From positions 9,631,501 to 9,695,500 of the forward strand of contig JBAIAC010000030.1 in assembly GCA_037349315.1 (NCBI GenBank): a stretch of DNA of 64,000 bases. The letters are read 5' to 3'. The notes beneath the pieces were generated by a model. The model did not search any database, was not told where the DNA came from, and saw nothing but the letters and a program-made list of their open reading frames with translations. Within the stretch, counting starts at the first letter, position 1. The number at the start of each line of letters is the position of its first letter. This document shows positions 1 through 13,480 of this stretch, piece after piece. A program made the position numbers and the translations under genes. Origin of the DNA: Chelydra serpentina. Lineage: Eukaryota > Chordata > Testudines > Chelydridae.

Positions 1-270
1 TACCGAAGTGGGTCAGCTTCCCCGACAGCTGTCCACATGGAAGTCAAGATAGAGTTTGTGTTTCTCCTTAAGGTTAATGATTCCTCCCCCCCATCCCCCA
101 TTACTATGGAGAATGACCTCATTCTTCTCCCAGGCATCCAGAACTGCCATAGCACACAGGGTCAAATCTCTTATGAATAACACAGCTCATGCCATAGGTT
201 ACATTTTCCAGCAGAGGAGTCAGAATGCCAAAACTGGCTTCAGGCTTCCCGTGACTCAAACAGCTCATTT

Positions 271-343
271 AGGGCCTGATCCAACAGCCACAGCGGTCAG
301 TGGAAAGATGCCGATTGACTTCCATGGACCTGGATCAGGGCCT
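271..343. mobile_element. Short hairpin MITE ('attgacttc' family)
   Basis: agggcctgatccaa at left and the near-complement ggatcagggcct at right, with gccgattgacttccatgg inside. Confidence 0.6.
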
Positions 344-867
344 TCAAGGAAGAACGTTCAGCTCTTCTTCAAACAACAGCAATGTATGCGTGGCCTGTTC
401 CTATGCAAATCTCTCTCTGATCTCAGTGGGACGCTCCATAGCCAAACCTGATACCTGTACAAATAAATTGCCACCCCAATGAATGGGACTATTCATATCG
501 GATGGAAGAAGGAAGAGAGGGAGGAACGTGCTAATTTTAATAAGAAAGCAATGAGCACAAGCGGGAAAGTGAAGATGAAGTCTCAAGGATGAATATGAAG
601 GGAGCCAAAGGGATACTCGGTGCAAATGAGGAAAAAGAAGAAAAGATCACAGCAGGTGGGTAAGAATTAGCAATGGTCCAGAAGTGTCTCTAGGTAGAAT
701 TTTGAAGTCAATGGAGCTACAGTGATTTCAACAAGCTGAGGATCTGTCTCACTGTGTGTGCAGTATATTGAACCTAGGGATGGGCAAACCAGTTTTGAAA
801 TTATCTTGAGCAGCCTGATCCAAATGCCACATTCAGTGGCTCCCCTCTGCCCTGAATGTGTATCTTG
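344..867. other. Unassigned sequence
   Basis: No recognised repeat, RNA or exon. Short open frames lack any domain signature. Confidence 0.5.
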
Positions 868-1110
868 GATATTTATACTGCCTCATCACTGTAGTACCTG
901 AACATCTCAAAATCTAATGTATTTATCCTCACCACACCCCTGGGAGGCAGGCCAGTGCTATTATCCCCATTTTACAGAGGGGGAGCTGAGGCCCAGATGA
1001 GCTAAGTGACTTGCCCAAGGTCACATGGGAAGTCTGTGCTGGAGTAGGGAATTGAACACAGGTCTCTCCAGTCCTCGGTTAGTGTCATAACCATGGGCTC
1101 TCTCTCCCTC
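868..1110 (+). repeat. MIR-type SINE
   Basis: Core and tail motifs ttatccccattttacag, gagctgaggcccagatgag, taagtgacttgcccaaggtc and gaattgaacacaggtctc. Old amniote SINE remnant. Confidence 0.88.
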
Positions 1111-2274
1111 ATGTGTTTTTGCCTTCTCACCCTGGTGGTCTAGAAGCGATCACATGGTAAGGTATCACTGATGTAGCTAGGCCTGCCTTTCTGGTCATGT
1201 CCCTGTGGGGCATCTGACAATGCTTGATTCAAATTGCAGCCCCATAGCGCTCTTCAGCCAACATCTCCATGGCCTTTGTTTAGCATATTAGAAAGGCAGG
1301 GTTCAGAGGCAGCAGCAAGGGAAGGCCATTCAAAAGGCCCCTAGAAATTTAAAATAATGTTTAAAAGGCATTTAGGAAGCTCAGATCTATGAGGGAACCA
1401 GGCAACTGGGGAAAAGAACTATACGGAAATGAACTATCTAGTCTGGAGTCTGTGGCAGCAGACCCGTAAGCCCATTTGCTCTAGTTTGGATCTAGATGGT
1501 CACCAAAGCAGAGGGCAAGGAAAGTGAGTGCAAGAGGATGGGCTAGACTGGCAGCCCTGAGAGATTTGTGGGTTTACAATCAGTCTCTGGGATGTTTTTG
1601 AGGTTCTCCCATCCTATATTTAACTCTAAACGCATGAGTTGATGATGTGTTCTATCCAGTTGTATTACTGCTACTTCTACTATAGCTTCCTAGAAGCAGC
1701 CTATTCCAGTAACTCCACCTAATTCCAGCAAAGCGTCCTCATTGCTAGAGTGACACACGGAGAGTCGGGAACTTTAATGTTGCAATAACGAAGCTGCTTT
1801 CCACGCAAAGGCTACATGCTCCACTCACAACATTTGGATGTCAATGCGTCTGACCCCATCTTGGCACAAGTCTACAGCTATGCTTGGTAGATGAAAAGAA
1901 GTCTCTCACCTCAAAGTATCGGCTATCCACTTTATGTGAAACCAGAGCCAAAAAACTTGCCAGTTCACATCAGATCCAGAGGCAACACACTCTTTGTCAA
2001 GTAACCCCAAGTTATGCCCAACGTTAATGTTGTTAAAAGGTAAATGACCATTAAACAGGGCTACAAAAATATTCCTTCCAACAGCCTCCGATCTTTGCCA
2101 TTCCGCTCTGATGATGATACACATCTATGTCTAATTTGAAGAATCCAGTTCACACTCTGGCATTATAAGGAAGCAAGAAGGCAGTCTGAGGAATAACCTT
2201 CACACGAGTGTTTTATAAATCACGGTTGAACAGGATTGAACTAGCTCATTTAATCTAAACTAAATGAATTATTA
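1111..2274. other. Unassigned sequence
   Basis: No gene or repeat recognised; unremarkable composition. Confidence 0.5.
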
Positions 2275-2535
2275 CCAGTTATTTATGTCAAGGTACAGAT
2301 CCCAACCAAGATCAGAGCCCCATTGTGCTAGGCACTGTACAAACATGTAGTAACAGACAACCCCTGCCCTGAAGAGTTTACACTGTAAATAGGTGAGACA
2401 GACACAAGGTAGAAAAAAGGAAGCGTTACTTTCCGCCTTATTCACAGATGGGAAAACAAGGCGCAGAGAGATTAAGTGACTTGCCCAGGGATTCTGTGGC
2501 AGAACCAGGAACTGAGCCCAGTCCTTTTGCATCCC
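2275..2535 (-). repeat. SINE (MIR-type with 'tgctaggcactgtacaaac' tail), minus
   Basis: gccccattgtgctaggcactg and the ccctgccctgaagagtttac stretch are the complement of the 3' tail seen in plus orientation at 46090-46190; cagagagattaagtgacttg follows as the body. Confidence 0.82.
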
Positions 2536-4243
2536 ATTCTAGTGCCTTCACCCCAAGACCATCTTTGCTCAAACCTTTAAGAGATTCACTGGAAGAATGT
2601 CTAAGCGACTGGGAGTGTTGACTCCTGTTGAAAGCAGAGCGCTACTACTGATAGAGTAGAGTACCTCTTACTCTTATGCCTGTCCCAGGCTGCATTAAGA
2701 CAGGGGGGAGATGAAATCAAGCACCTCTCTCACACCATATGTATCCTGGAGGGGGCTATACGTACTATTAGTTCTGCAGCCCCATCTGGTGAGTATAGTG
2801 TACTCTTCCAAACCCCTTGGAATGTCCAGAGCTATCGTGAAACTGACCATGCTCCCTTGATTCTTAGAATTGCAGCGGGCAGAAGCAGTGGAGGTGTTTC
2901 CGAACCGCTCAGTCAGAGGGAACTGTGCTACCCTGGATTCCCTTGAAAGCGTCTACTCAATACAATGCAGAGCAGAGGCTTTTCCGTAGCAGCCTTTCAT
3001 TCTCTGGTTTCCCCTACTAAACAGTCTAAGCTGGCAGCATTCGAAGGTCTCCCATGAGGCTGCTTTGGCAGAAGGCAGTTGCCTTCTCACTTTGGTTTTC
3101 TTTCTTTGCTGCAGAAAAAAAAAATCAATAGACCATCTGAGGATTGTGTGCTGGGTAAAAAGCCGATTTAGAGAGAGCATTCAAATCCCTGAATAGTGAG
3201 TGTTAGCAGCATACCGTAGGGATCTACCCTGTTCTTACTAGGCTAATTGGGACACTTATAGGGGTTGATTGTTGCTGGGAAGGCAAGAGTATTCTGTGGT
3301 GACAGCAGAAGAAAGCTATTCTCTCTAATTGTGAGAAGAGCCAGATGCGTTGCCAGTGACAGCTGCAACAGCTGGATGACCCTTACAAGAGACTGTCTTC
3401 CAAAATAACAAAGCACTTACTTCTTCAAATAAGCAGCCATCTCTCCACCTTACCCACTTGAGATTCCTATGAAGGATGAGCTGCGAAAATGGTAAAATAG
3501 CCATAGCATAAAGGCAGGATTCCTCCATTGACTTCAACAGGAGCAAGACTGGACAGTACACACTTTAAAAGCAAGCTGCATTTGCATGCCAGTGGTTACA
3601 TAGCAAATGTATCAGTTCTGTACAGTACATGAAACACGGTACTGCTGTAGAATGATGCTCACATAGGTTGGATAGGTGCCACATCATGATAGATAGAATG
3701 CTGAACCTTTAAATACATGTTGTACACCACAATTTAACTTGGTTTTGATGTTATCAATTCAAGGCCGTTGGAAGGTGTAAATTTAGGCTACAATTTTCAA
3801 ACTTGGGTGTGTCAAGTTAGGAATTAGACTTGACACTTCTTTTGAATGAAAAAAAAAAGATTTTTAATTAAAAAACAGGAGAGGGTCCCTCAAACATTTT
3901 TCATGAAAAACTATTGACTTTTGCCCAAATTCTTCATGCTTCACGAATATTTTCATTATGTTTTCAATAAAAAAAAATCAAAAGGATTATATAATGTTTT
4001 TATTTATTTAAAATAAACCAAACTTCCAGCAAACAAAAAGCCAATAACCATTTTGATGTTTAAGATGGAAAGTTATATTTTAAAAAACCTCACAAAGAAA
4101 CATGGGACATTTTTGCGCTTTGCAAAACGGAAACAACTTTGAAATTTCAAAATGTTTGTAAACTTCCCCCCATTTTCAACCAGCTGTAGGAAGCCCCTCA
4201 GAGCACATTTTGGCACTTAAATAAATTGTCCTGATTTTCCAAA
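2536..4243. other. Unassigned sequence, AT-rich at the right
   Basis: 3844-4180 is AT-rich with A-runs and foldback-like text (tttcatgaaaaac); possibly a decayed DNA element. No gene seen. Confidence 0.45.
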
Positions 4244-4431
4244 ATCATAGAATATCAGGGTTGGAAGGGACCTTAGGAGGTCATCTAGTCCAGCCCCCTG
4301 CTCAAAGCAGGACCAATCCCCATTTTTTGCCCCAGATCCCTAAATGGCCCCCATAAGGATTGAACTCACAACCCTGGGTTTAGCAGGCCAATGCTCAAAC
4401 CACTGAGCTATCACTCCCCTGAGCTCTGTCA
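4244..4431 (-). repeat. CR1 LINE 3' end
   Basis: atcatagaatatcagggttgg and gaccttaggaggtcatctag are the complement of the CR1 3' terminus, followed by ccctgctcaaagcagg and the gggtttagcaggcc...accactgagctatc stretch. It is heavily 5'-truncated. Confidence 0.92.
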
Positions 4432-6934
4432 GGGGGAGAGAGACCACTTCAACTGAGGTGCCTAAATAAGGTTTTAATTGCCTGACTTTCCACAATCAAG
4501 TTGGAAACATTTGGTTTGATCTTCCTGCAAAGCCCGAAATGGAGGAAGAGGGGCAGACAATGCGTCTTGTTGATCGTAGGCTGAGAACGGAACAGTTGAG
4601 CCCAACCGGCTCGACGTGGGCTGCTTTGGACGTCTGAACAAGAATCTTATTGACGAGCCGGCGGCTCTAACCCAGCAACTCTGAACTTTAACAAACCGGC
4701 AGCAGAAGATGCACAAAAGGCTTTTCAGTTTTCTGAACAAACAACAGACTTACTTTCCCTGCTCAATCGGAAGATGAGAAACAGCATCCGGGGGTGGGGG
4801 AAGAGAAAGCATGAAAAGCACTCAGACAGCTGAAATAGGGGCTTTTCTCTGAGCGATCCCACGCCTTTGGGTCACTTTCTTCACAAACACAGCGATGCCC
4901 CGCAGAGATCTGGGTCTCTCACCCTTTCCATTACAACCCAGCCAGTGCATCACACCAGACTCAGCCGTGCCACAGGAGGTCTCACTCTGGCAAGCAAATT
5001 CTTTGCAGGAGATTTGAATAAGGCCAGCGGCACGTCCCCTTCATAACAGCATCTTTGCAGAACACCTATCATCCCAAAAGATCCCCAAGAGCTTTATAAA
5101 CAGTCTGTGGGCTGACTCCTGCGCGCACTCACTACCAGGCATAGCGCTTAATGCTGTGAGTTACTCCTCGTCGCACCAATAAATAAAGCCATGTGACCGA
5201 GTGTCATGTAGGATGGCTCAGTGACCTGAAGCCAAGGGAACTGCTTATGACAATAAGCACTGAACCTGTAAGTGCACATTTCTCGAGCTTTACATGCTCC
5301 CCGCACCCGCTACATACAACAGCAGACACCTCTGGGGTGGAGTCTGGACAGACAAATACCCACTGCACCATGATGTGTGAGGGAAAATTTTGGCCAAGGA
5401 AACCAAGATGAACTGCTCCTGAATTGAACCCTATGATGGCTTGGCATGTAGGCATCTCTTCCCCTACAGCGGTCGCCGGTCACCTTGTCTCTTCCCCCTC
5501 CCCTGACCTTTTCCTCTCCTTAGCTTGCTTTTTTCCCTCCTTTTGTTTTCTATTTTTCTCTCTCTTGTGTGATCTCTGTGGGTTTTTTTGCTTTCCATGC
5601 CTACTCCCTATTCACCAGAAAGGCTACATGCTGCTGACTTTGTGGGGGAGTTAGAGAGACCAGCTGCCCTGTATGCTAAGAGACAGCTGTTTGGTGTCTA
5701 ATGTGCTTTCTAACCATGCCCAGAAAGGATGTTGGGTCATATAAAACAGCTGTTTTCAAGACAGAATCATGCCCAAGACCTGACCGAGAGACAAGTGCAG
5801 GGCTTTGGACCATGAATGAAGCACTGGGGAGAGTTGTCCCTTAACAAGAAGCTTGGTCCAGTATTTTTCATACACCTGTCCTTTGTTTCCCTTAGTTAAC
5901 TTGCGGGAGGGGGAGATCCATGGATTGCTCCATGCAGATGGGCAACACATGGTCTCCTGGCTGAGCTCGGCCCTGTGGGAACAGAGATGTGGGGAACTAA
6001 CTCTGTCACAACTCAACTGGTTCGGATGGCGGGCTCCTACCTGGGCATGGGGCTGCTGTGCACAGGAGCTGCTCCTTCAGATGTCTGAAGGAAGGGCTGC
6101 TGCAGATCAGTGAACAAAGGTTGGCTGCTCTTAGCACTTTACCAGCAGCTCCTGGAGTGCATTCATAGTGGTAAGGCTGAGACAGATTTAGGGTCATGGG
6201 ACTTTCCCCATTCCCAGTGCACCTTTTATCCCACCCCACCACGCAGTCTGTTCCTGCCCTCCTGTACCAGGCAGAAACACTGCACCTCTGTTACTGTCTG
6301 CACCAGCAGGGAAAGCACCACAGATTGGTGTCTCTTTTGACATGTTGGTGCCCACAGACCCTGGCACATGAGCCACCTGGCTAGAAACACGGCTTCTCTG
6401 AGGACGTTGGGGGCTTTGGCTGTGGGACCCTCCTTGGTAGCTCAGTCTTCCCCTCTCTACAACAAGTTCACCAGCTACCATGATTGTGGGACTGCAAATT
6501 CCTAACGATTGGTGCCATCATAATGACTGCCAGTGACAGCACAGGAGCAAAACTCTGCTATGTGTACCAGAACCATAGTAACCCTGCCCAAAATAGCTGG
6601 AGCAGAATCTCTCTTGCAGGCAAGATACAATTTAAGGGAATCTGTCAGACATGCATGGAGGAAAGACCCACATACCACCGAGTCTTAATACCTGTTAGTA
6701 TCCTTCCTACCTTTTTCTTCTAGTGTTTTCAATCTTTTACATGGCTCAAGACCATCCTTTCTTAAAATAAGCAACTGAAACATGACAGAAGGCAAAAGAA
6801 AAAATGTTGAAGCAACTTTCTTGCATTCAGAGCAAAGGACTGAGAATAAGGATATGCGATTTTCCCCCTCCAGTTCCACTGCAGCACTGATTCCCTGTAT
6901 TACACTGATGGGCCATATTAACTTACTCTGTGCC
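4432..6934. other. Unassigned sequence
   Basis: Includes a pyrimidine-rich stretch at 5465-5620. A faint SINE-like remnant at 5065-5130 was not strong enough to list separately. No exon recognised. Confidence 0.45.
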
Positions 6935-7040
6935 TCTGCTTACCCATCTGTAAAATGGGTATGATGACGCTGTTATTTCACAGGGAAGGGATGTATGCCA
7001 AGTACTATGAGATGTTGGTTACCAGGTGCCATTGCAGGGC
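6935..7040 (+). repeat. MIR-type SINE fragment
   Basis: cccatctgtaaaatgggtatg with the following gttatttcacagggaaggg is the 3' half of a MIR-type element. Confidence 0.7.
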
Positions 7041-8673
7041 TTTCGGTGAATAAGTTTCATCACTTAATATTCTTGCTCAATCACTGTCAAGAATGTTTCA
7101 TATGATCCTCATCAATCCTCTCTGAATGCTCCCTGTTGTCAGTCTAGTTAGACTCTGAGCACTAGTCATTGTGGCAATGCGCAAACCAGTTATTTCCTCT
7201 GGCATCCTATTGCGCAACTGTATACTGGGGCAGGCAAACCCACTCCAAAACACAATCTACACACTCTGTTCACAGTCAAAACTCATCTCTTTCCTAATGA
7301 CATAATATAAAACAACAGAAGCTTCAGCACATGCCTTCTCCAGCTTACTAGTTCCCAGGACTTCTCCCTTCGTACTTCTCAACCGTATCTGCCACTTCCA
7401 TTTCTCTTATATCCATGGTGAAACTAACAAACTCCACCTCCCATAGCGAGTCAGAAGGACTGGCTCATATAGCATCTCTCAGCAGGGTTCCAAAACCAGT
7501 TAACACTGTGTGGATTCAGAAGACCCCAGTCCCCCACTTACAGCTGTAAACATAATAAAGGCTGGTTCTGCTCCCTTTAAGATCAATGAAAAAATGTCCA
7601 TTGACTTCTGATGCAGAATGCCCCTTCCACTTGAATTGATTGCAAAGGAGGAAGAACATGGACACCCAGCAACGGAAGCATGGCACAGCACAGTGCTAGG
7701 CTGCCAATGCTTCAGGTTGTGCAGATGTGGAGGGGAGAGAGATCCAGTGGCAGGCTGTCTAGCTAAGCAAGGCATGCATTGCATGCCCGACTTGGTCTGT
7801 CTTCCTTAGAGAAAGATCAGTTCTTATGCCAGGTCCTCACTTTGAGCACTTACAAGCCAAGATGGGCCTGCCATACCCCACCGCCCTCTGAGATCTGAAC
7901 ACTTTTGACCTCAAGGGGAAATTCAGCCCAGGATCCAGTTTTGGATCTGAATTTTGCAGCCCAGTCCAATCTGGAATTACAAGCTGGAAGGTGAGAGAGG
8001 TTTATGGCAATGTGTGTTGAGGTACAACGTAAATTACAATGGATGAGGTAAGCATTCGTTAGGCTCTAATGCTGAGAAAGGAGAAGTCACCAGACTGGCT
8101 AAATTAGAGCCAAGCTACAATGATTCCTCGGAGATTTGTTAATACAAGAGGGAGATTAAAGAGTCAAATCTGAGTTTAAAAATGTCCCAAGGAAATGGAG
8201 CTCCCTGGAAGGGCTTCAACTTGTTCATCAGCAGTTTCTTGTTGCAGATTTTCTGCTGAAACATTAAATGAAAACAATGATCTAACTCTTAAATCGGTGA
8301 TAGGATTAGCGATACCTTCACAGTGTTTATGTAATGGGTTTCAGAGGTTTAATTGAGAATATTTTTTCCACTCTGGATAACTGGCTCTTGTTCATGTAAA
8401 CAAAATCCAGGACAGGCTAAGTAACAAAATCTCTTTTATCCGGTAAATGGTTGTTTTGCTGCATTTGAGAGAACTTTCCCTCATTTCCTGTGCACCTTAA
8501 TATAGCTTCACTGTTAGGATACAAAGGCAGGATCTGACTGTTTCACGTAAGAAAAGGCCACTTGCAAAGCATGGTCCATATCCTGCACTTATGTACATCC
8601 CCTTGATTGCTATGGGTGTAAATCAGTCCTGAATTTGGCCTGCACAATTGTATAGGTGGCGTTTAGTTACTAT
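7041..8673. other. Unassigned sequence
   Basis: No recognised gene or repeat apart from a short attgacttc-type motif near 7600. Confidence 0.5.
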
Positions 8674-8780
8674 CAGCCTGATTTTCTCCCCACACCATTT
8701 CCCACCAGTGTAACTCCATTGATTTCAATAGTGCTGCTCCTGATTTACACCGGGGCAAGTCTGGGGAGAATCCAGCCCTG
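8674..8780. mobile_element. Short hairpin MITE
   Basis: cagcctgattttctcccc against ggggagaatccagccctg; the inside has ccagtgtaactccattg and cctgatttacaccgggg. Confidence 0.65.
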
Positions 8781-8887
8781 TGCTCCTACTGTTTGCGATA
8801 TACAAAGCCAGTCTTATGTTGCATTCCCATCTGCTCCATGTCCCTGATTTTTGCTGCTTAGTGAAAGATTATATCCTCCCACTGTAT

Positions 8888-9035
8888 GTTCCATTCTATG
8901 CATCCGACGAAGCGGATTGTAGTCCACGAAAGCTTATGCTGAAATAAATTTGTTAGTCTCTAAGGTGCCACAAGTATTCCTTTCTTATTTTCTTTTTGCT
9001 GATACAGACTAACACGGCTACCACTCTGAAACCTA
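8888..9035 (+). repeat. PLE-type terminal repeat with hammerhead-like core
   Basis: Contains ccgacga (8904-8910), an imperfect stem GCGGA/TCCAC, gaaa (8928-8931), then gcttatgct, in which A-U, G-C and C-G pairs close a TTAT loop as in hammerhead helix III. It is followed by ttgttagtctctaaggtgcc and cagactaacacggctacc, a highly recurrent reptile repeat tail. A homologous copy lies in the opposite orientation at 13157-13228. I assign it to PLE termini because its architecture matches the PLE at 28.6-30.8 kb; the family name is inference. Confidence 0.55.
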
Positions 9036-10424
9036 TAAGCAAGGAGGTAACTCCCACAGGAACTTCTGTGCTGAGTGTTAATTGGCTTGGGAAGGTCTTT
9101 TGCTCTGTTCTAGAAGAGGGGCATGATCAGGCAGATTCTTCCTGTATCAATCCTTTCCCACGCAGGCTGCTACTACAAACAAGTCAATATTTCAACCTTC
9201 CCTCAAACAATTATTCATTTAAACTCCAGCTCCCAAAGGCAAATCAATGGCAAGTCTGAGAATGCAGCACCACAGAGCTTGAAAATCCTCACAAGGCTAA
9301 GAAAACATGAGGATTTTTAGGCTGTGGTTTTGTTTGTTTCATTTGTTTTGCCTGATCTATTTTTCCCAGCTTTTTGAGACATGGGCAGGGAGCTGAGGAA
9401 ACTGAAAGTGAGTTGAATGGGGGAGAGGGGGGAAGAAGTTAATTATCCTTGGGTCTGCTGTGCAATACACTGGTGAGCATTTCCTCCCATTGATTTCAGT
9501 GGAACTACTTGCGTGAGTAATAGCTCACCAAGAGGAGCAATGGCAGGGAGGATTTGGGGACAAAGATTGTTCATTCCAAGCATGTGGACTGAACCATTCG
9601 TATTACGCTCCTGGAGCATGGCAGAGGCACGAGTAATACACAATAAATATCACAGGGCTAAGATAGGCAACTGTGGGAGCACATTTGTGATGAAGGGCGC
9701 TGGCACTGATTGATCCCCTCAGCCACCCTGCAGTGTTCAATGGCCTGCAAAATCCTTTTATTGGCCCATATACTCCTCCATCCTGAACAATAGCCTTTGA
9801 GGTTCCCAAGCAGCATGTGCCAAGTCAAGAGTGGTTTTTCCCCCGCTATAGAAAAGGAAATGTGTAGATGGTACTGTCCCAGCTACCAGCTTCTGCTAGA
9901 TTTTGCTGCCTTTGCATTCAAGCCAATACCTGTACAATGGTACATGCTTTGTAAAATTATAGCAGGAGCCATCATGTCGAATGCCAAAAGAATAACCTAA
10001 GAGGCTCCCTGGGTAAGCTAGTGTCATGCAGGGTGTTTTTGATCATATTTTTGCTGATGCACAATGTAATTCAGGCTTCTGTTTTGCTGCGATATCTGCA
10101 AAGGGTTACTTTCATCCGAGGGGGTAAGGAGCGTTGCACGTAAGTTAGTCAGAAAGCAAGTCTGTCAATGCAATGCAAGTGTCCCTGTCCTTGGTTGTGG
10201 AAAAGGAGTCTAACGCCTCCTAGTCACCCAGGGATGTGGGGTAAGTAAAAGGGAAGAAGGGTTCATCAACCCTTTTGTGTGACCAGGGGAAAGTCCCATT
10301 AAAACTGGTCAGCGATGGTGCAAAATGGTAATGGGAAGGACAGATGGTCTTGTGGACAGGGCACTTTGCCAGAGATCAATCCGGGTGGCACTCGGTTTGC
10401 AAGAATGCCACCTCTCTTTAGGAT
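9036..10424. other. Unassigned sequence
   Basis: Nothing recognised beyond chance frames of up to 87 codons. Confidence 0.5.
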
Positions 10425-10670
10425 TTGCGATGGTGATAGGGCACTGGATGTGGACTCAGGAAAGCTGGGTTCAACTCCCAACTCAGCCAGACTTCCTATG
10501 TGACCTTGGGTAAATCACTTTATCGACCCCATGCCTCAGTTCTCCGTCTGTAAAATGGGGGCTAGCATTCCCCTTCTTCACAGGAGTGTTGTGATGCTAA
10601 AATCTATTGATTGGCAGGTGCTCAGATACTGTGGTGATGAGGGTCACAAGTACCTAGCTAGATAGAAGCA
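10425..10670 (+). repeat. MIR SINE with visible tRNA-derived head
   Basis: gggcactggatgtggactc, B-box-like GGTTCAACTCC at 10468-10478, gtgaccttgggtaaatcac, cctcagttctccgtctgtaa and aatgggg in correct MIR order. It is a SINE, not a tRNA gene. Confidence 0.88.
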
Positions 10671-11507
10671 GCCCCAAAGTAACAGGCTATAAGATAAAGC
10701 AGCCATTGCAATGCACATAGAAACATACACACTTCCATTTACCCCTGTGCTCCCATCTCAAGTTATTGCTTCCTATGTCAAAGCAAGGAAACTCGATAAT
10801 TAGGTGTATACCTCCAAGCGTTACTGATCACATCTGCACTGCATGTACACACACACACACCACTAAATCTTTCCCAGGCCTTGGCTACATTAGGGCAGCT
10901 TCCCAGTATTTCACAGCATTTTTTTTTTTTGCACCTTTGGCCATTCTGTAGTTCCTCTATTAAGCTGCCCTATTTTAGCAGATTAAATGAGTATGGCATG
11001 GCACCTTTCTTGCCCAAATCAGCATCAAGCAACAGGGAGAGTCGCTGTTTGAAACTGAACAGAAGAGAAATTATTTTTGGGGGGAAAAAATAGAACGGAG
11101 TTGGGTTAGTTAGCTGACTGGCAGCAGGAAAGCTTCAGAAAAGGCAGTGTTAGGAAAGCAAACTTCAAAAGGAGAAGTGACAAGAACAGGAGTGTTTGTG
11201 ATACGCCTGAGGAAGTCATTAAAATTTAAAAGATAGATAAATCAAACGAGTACTGTAGGCCCCAGAATCTGAACCACGTCCAAACAGCAGAAGTTCTCTT
11301 CTGCATTTACCCGGCTCCCCCACCCATATTAGAAATGCAGGATCCATAAATATCACTGTCTTAAAGCACCTCCCAGCAAACTATTGCCACTGCCGAAAAC
11401 GAAAGGAAAAATTCTGCCCTTACAACTAAATGAATCCTAGTCTCCTTCCTCTTTTCTGTTTATTAATAGCAACTTCTTCTTTGCCATTTTTAGGCAGGAG
11501 AAGGTTT
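10671..11507. other. Unassigned sequence
   Basis: Contains a short CA run (10849-10860) and a T-run (10919-10930). No gene seen. Confidence 0.5.
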
Positions 11508-11515
11508 CTGTAGAG

Positions 11516-11827
11516 CAGGGGTAGGCAACCTATGGCACGCGTGCCAAAGGCGGTACGCGAGCTGATTTTCAGTGGCACTCACACTGCCTGGGTCTTGGCC
11601 ACCGGTCCGGGGGGGCTCTGCATTTTAATTTAATTTTAAATGAAGCTTCTTAAACCTTTTAAAAACCTTATTTACTTTACATACAACAATAGTTTAGTTA
11701 TATATTATAGACTTATAGAAAGAGACCTTCTAAAAATGTTAAAATGTATTACTGGTGCGCGAAACCTTACATTAGAATGAATAAATGAAGACTCGGCACA
11801 CCACTTCTGAAAGGTTGCCGACCCCTG
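11516..11827. mobile_element. hAT MITE, 312 bp, with intact 8-bp target duplication
   Basis: Terminal repeats caggggtaggcaacc (left) and ggttgccgacccctg (right); perfect 8-bp duplication ctgtagag at 11508-11515 and 11828-11835. The interior is AT-rich with no coding potential. The ends are of the hAT 'CAGGGGTNGGCAACC' kind. Confidence 0.93.
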
Positions 11828-11835
11828 CTGTAGAG

Positions 11836-13156
11836 CCTTCAGGGAAAAGATGTTTCTTAAGGTCTGGATTTATATGACGGCTAAGGCATTGGTTTATCTG
11901 TCTTATCGTGCTTCCCCAAGGTGTTGTTTCTTGAAACAGAGGCTTCAAGTCACATCTGTACAAAGCAATGTTTGCCCTGCCGATTGCTGGGTCGAGTCTT
12001 ATTAGAACCAAGCATGTGTGATGTTAGATGACATTTCTTCAACGTTTAGTGGTTTCAAGTTGTTGGGGATTTGGGCCAGATTTTTTCATGCTTAGGTTCA
12101 CACATCTTCATGACACCTGAATTTAACGTTTATGTTTGGGGATTCAAACACGCCCTAGGACTCAAAACAAAACACTCAGCCGAGGCCCGCCCCATTTTAC
12201 CTCATTTCTACTCAACACAGTGACTCATCCTCAACACTTGGCTCAGTTCCAGCAGACAGTTTGCAAACCTCTGAGTGAGCCTGGCCTGAGTTACCAGTTT
12301 GTAACAAAACCCCAAACCAGGGTTGAGTTACAAATACTTCGGCCCGTTCTGGAATGGGTCCAGATACCATGCCTGTGTTCATCACTGTTTCCATGTTCTC
12401 CTTGCCACGGAGAGTTAGCATCCCACCACTGAAGCCAATAGAACCTCTGATGTAAAGCTGGAGTAACGCAGCGATTGTTTAGGCTTTAAGTGTCTAGTGT
12501 GAGGCACTATCGCAATAGCAAATAATAAAATGAACTGAGTACCAACTAGAAAAACATCCTTCCCCATCAAGCACTTTTTGATTTCAAGATTCATGGGCCT
12601 TTGCCCCTTAGAGGAAATATCTATGACAATATTACTACGGCAAATGCTAATGCTGTATTGTACAGTAAATGCTAATGTTGGAAGCCATGTTCTCCCTTGT
12701 CAACTTTGTCTGATTCAGATGAAGGAGATAGGGAAGTCCAGGATCGCTGGCAGTATAAGACCTACACAACGGCAAGGATGGGATCTTGTGCTATTCTACG
12801 TGAATCGGGTAATTAGTGACAACTGGGTCAGTGTGAGCGTTCTGTGGGGAAGGGGCGGTGAAGATGTTTTCATACCTTGAATCTGTCACGTTGACCAAAA
12901 TGTGGTCTCTTGATTCTTGTCCCTTATTCACAGTGTGGCTGTGAATCTCGGAAACTAACCAAATGAGAGTTTCCATCGACAGCACACCGTGACTAGGGAA
13001 ACTAGTTAATGACGATGGTTCTTTTTCTGTTTGGTCATTAGAAAAGCAGGAAAGAACTCAGTGGTAATGACCAAAATTAGACTCTCCCATTGTTTGATTT
13101 AACTCCTGCCATTTTCTTGAGAATAACTTATGCTCATCAACAGAAATTTAGCTGCA
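11836..13156. other. Unassigned sequence
   Basis: Frames of up to 100 codons without recognisable domains; no splice or promoter evidence I would defend. Confidence 0.45.
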
Positions 13157-13228
13157 ACAAAGAGTCCTGTGGCACCTTATAGACTAACAGACGTACTGGA
13201 GCATAAGCTTTCGTGGGTGAATACTTAG
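13157..13228 (-). repeat. Second copy of the PLE-type terminal repeat, truncated
   Basis: The minus strand reads cacccacgaaagcttatgct, then ctgttagtctataaggtgcc and ggactctttgttgc. It aligns to 8915-8990 in opposite orientation. The CTGANGA half of the ribozyme-like core is cut off; the cacccac arm, gaaa and the gcttatgct hairpin remain. Confidence 0.65.
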
Positions 13229-13480
13229 CTGTATTTTAGCTATATCTCAGACCCAGACATTGGCATAGACAATTAACATATGACTCAACATCTGCTCAAA
13301 AGAGAAAGACTTTAGCAAGTTGTGTATGGTTCAGGTGCGATCCTGTGAGTCATATGGGAGGAATGAGCTCTTAGTGACAAGAAACTACCAAGGGGAGTCC
13401 TTCAACACTATAACTAACTCTTGTCTTTGTTTGCTTTGTGTTATTTTTCAGCTCTCTTCCCTGAGTTATTTAATGTGTGG

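Noticed and set aside
10425..10500. Possible tRNA gene (B-box-like GGTTCAACTCC)
   Set aside because: The context is a MIR SINE; no cloverleaf could be built.
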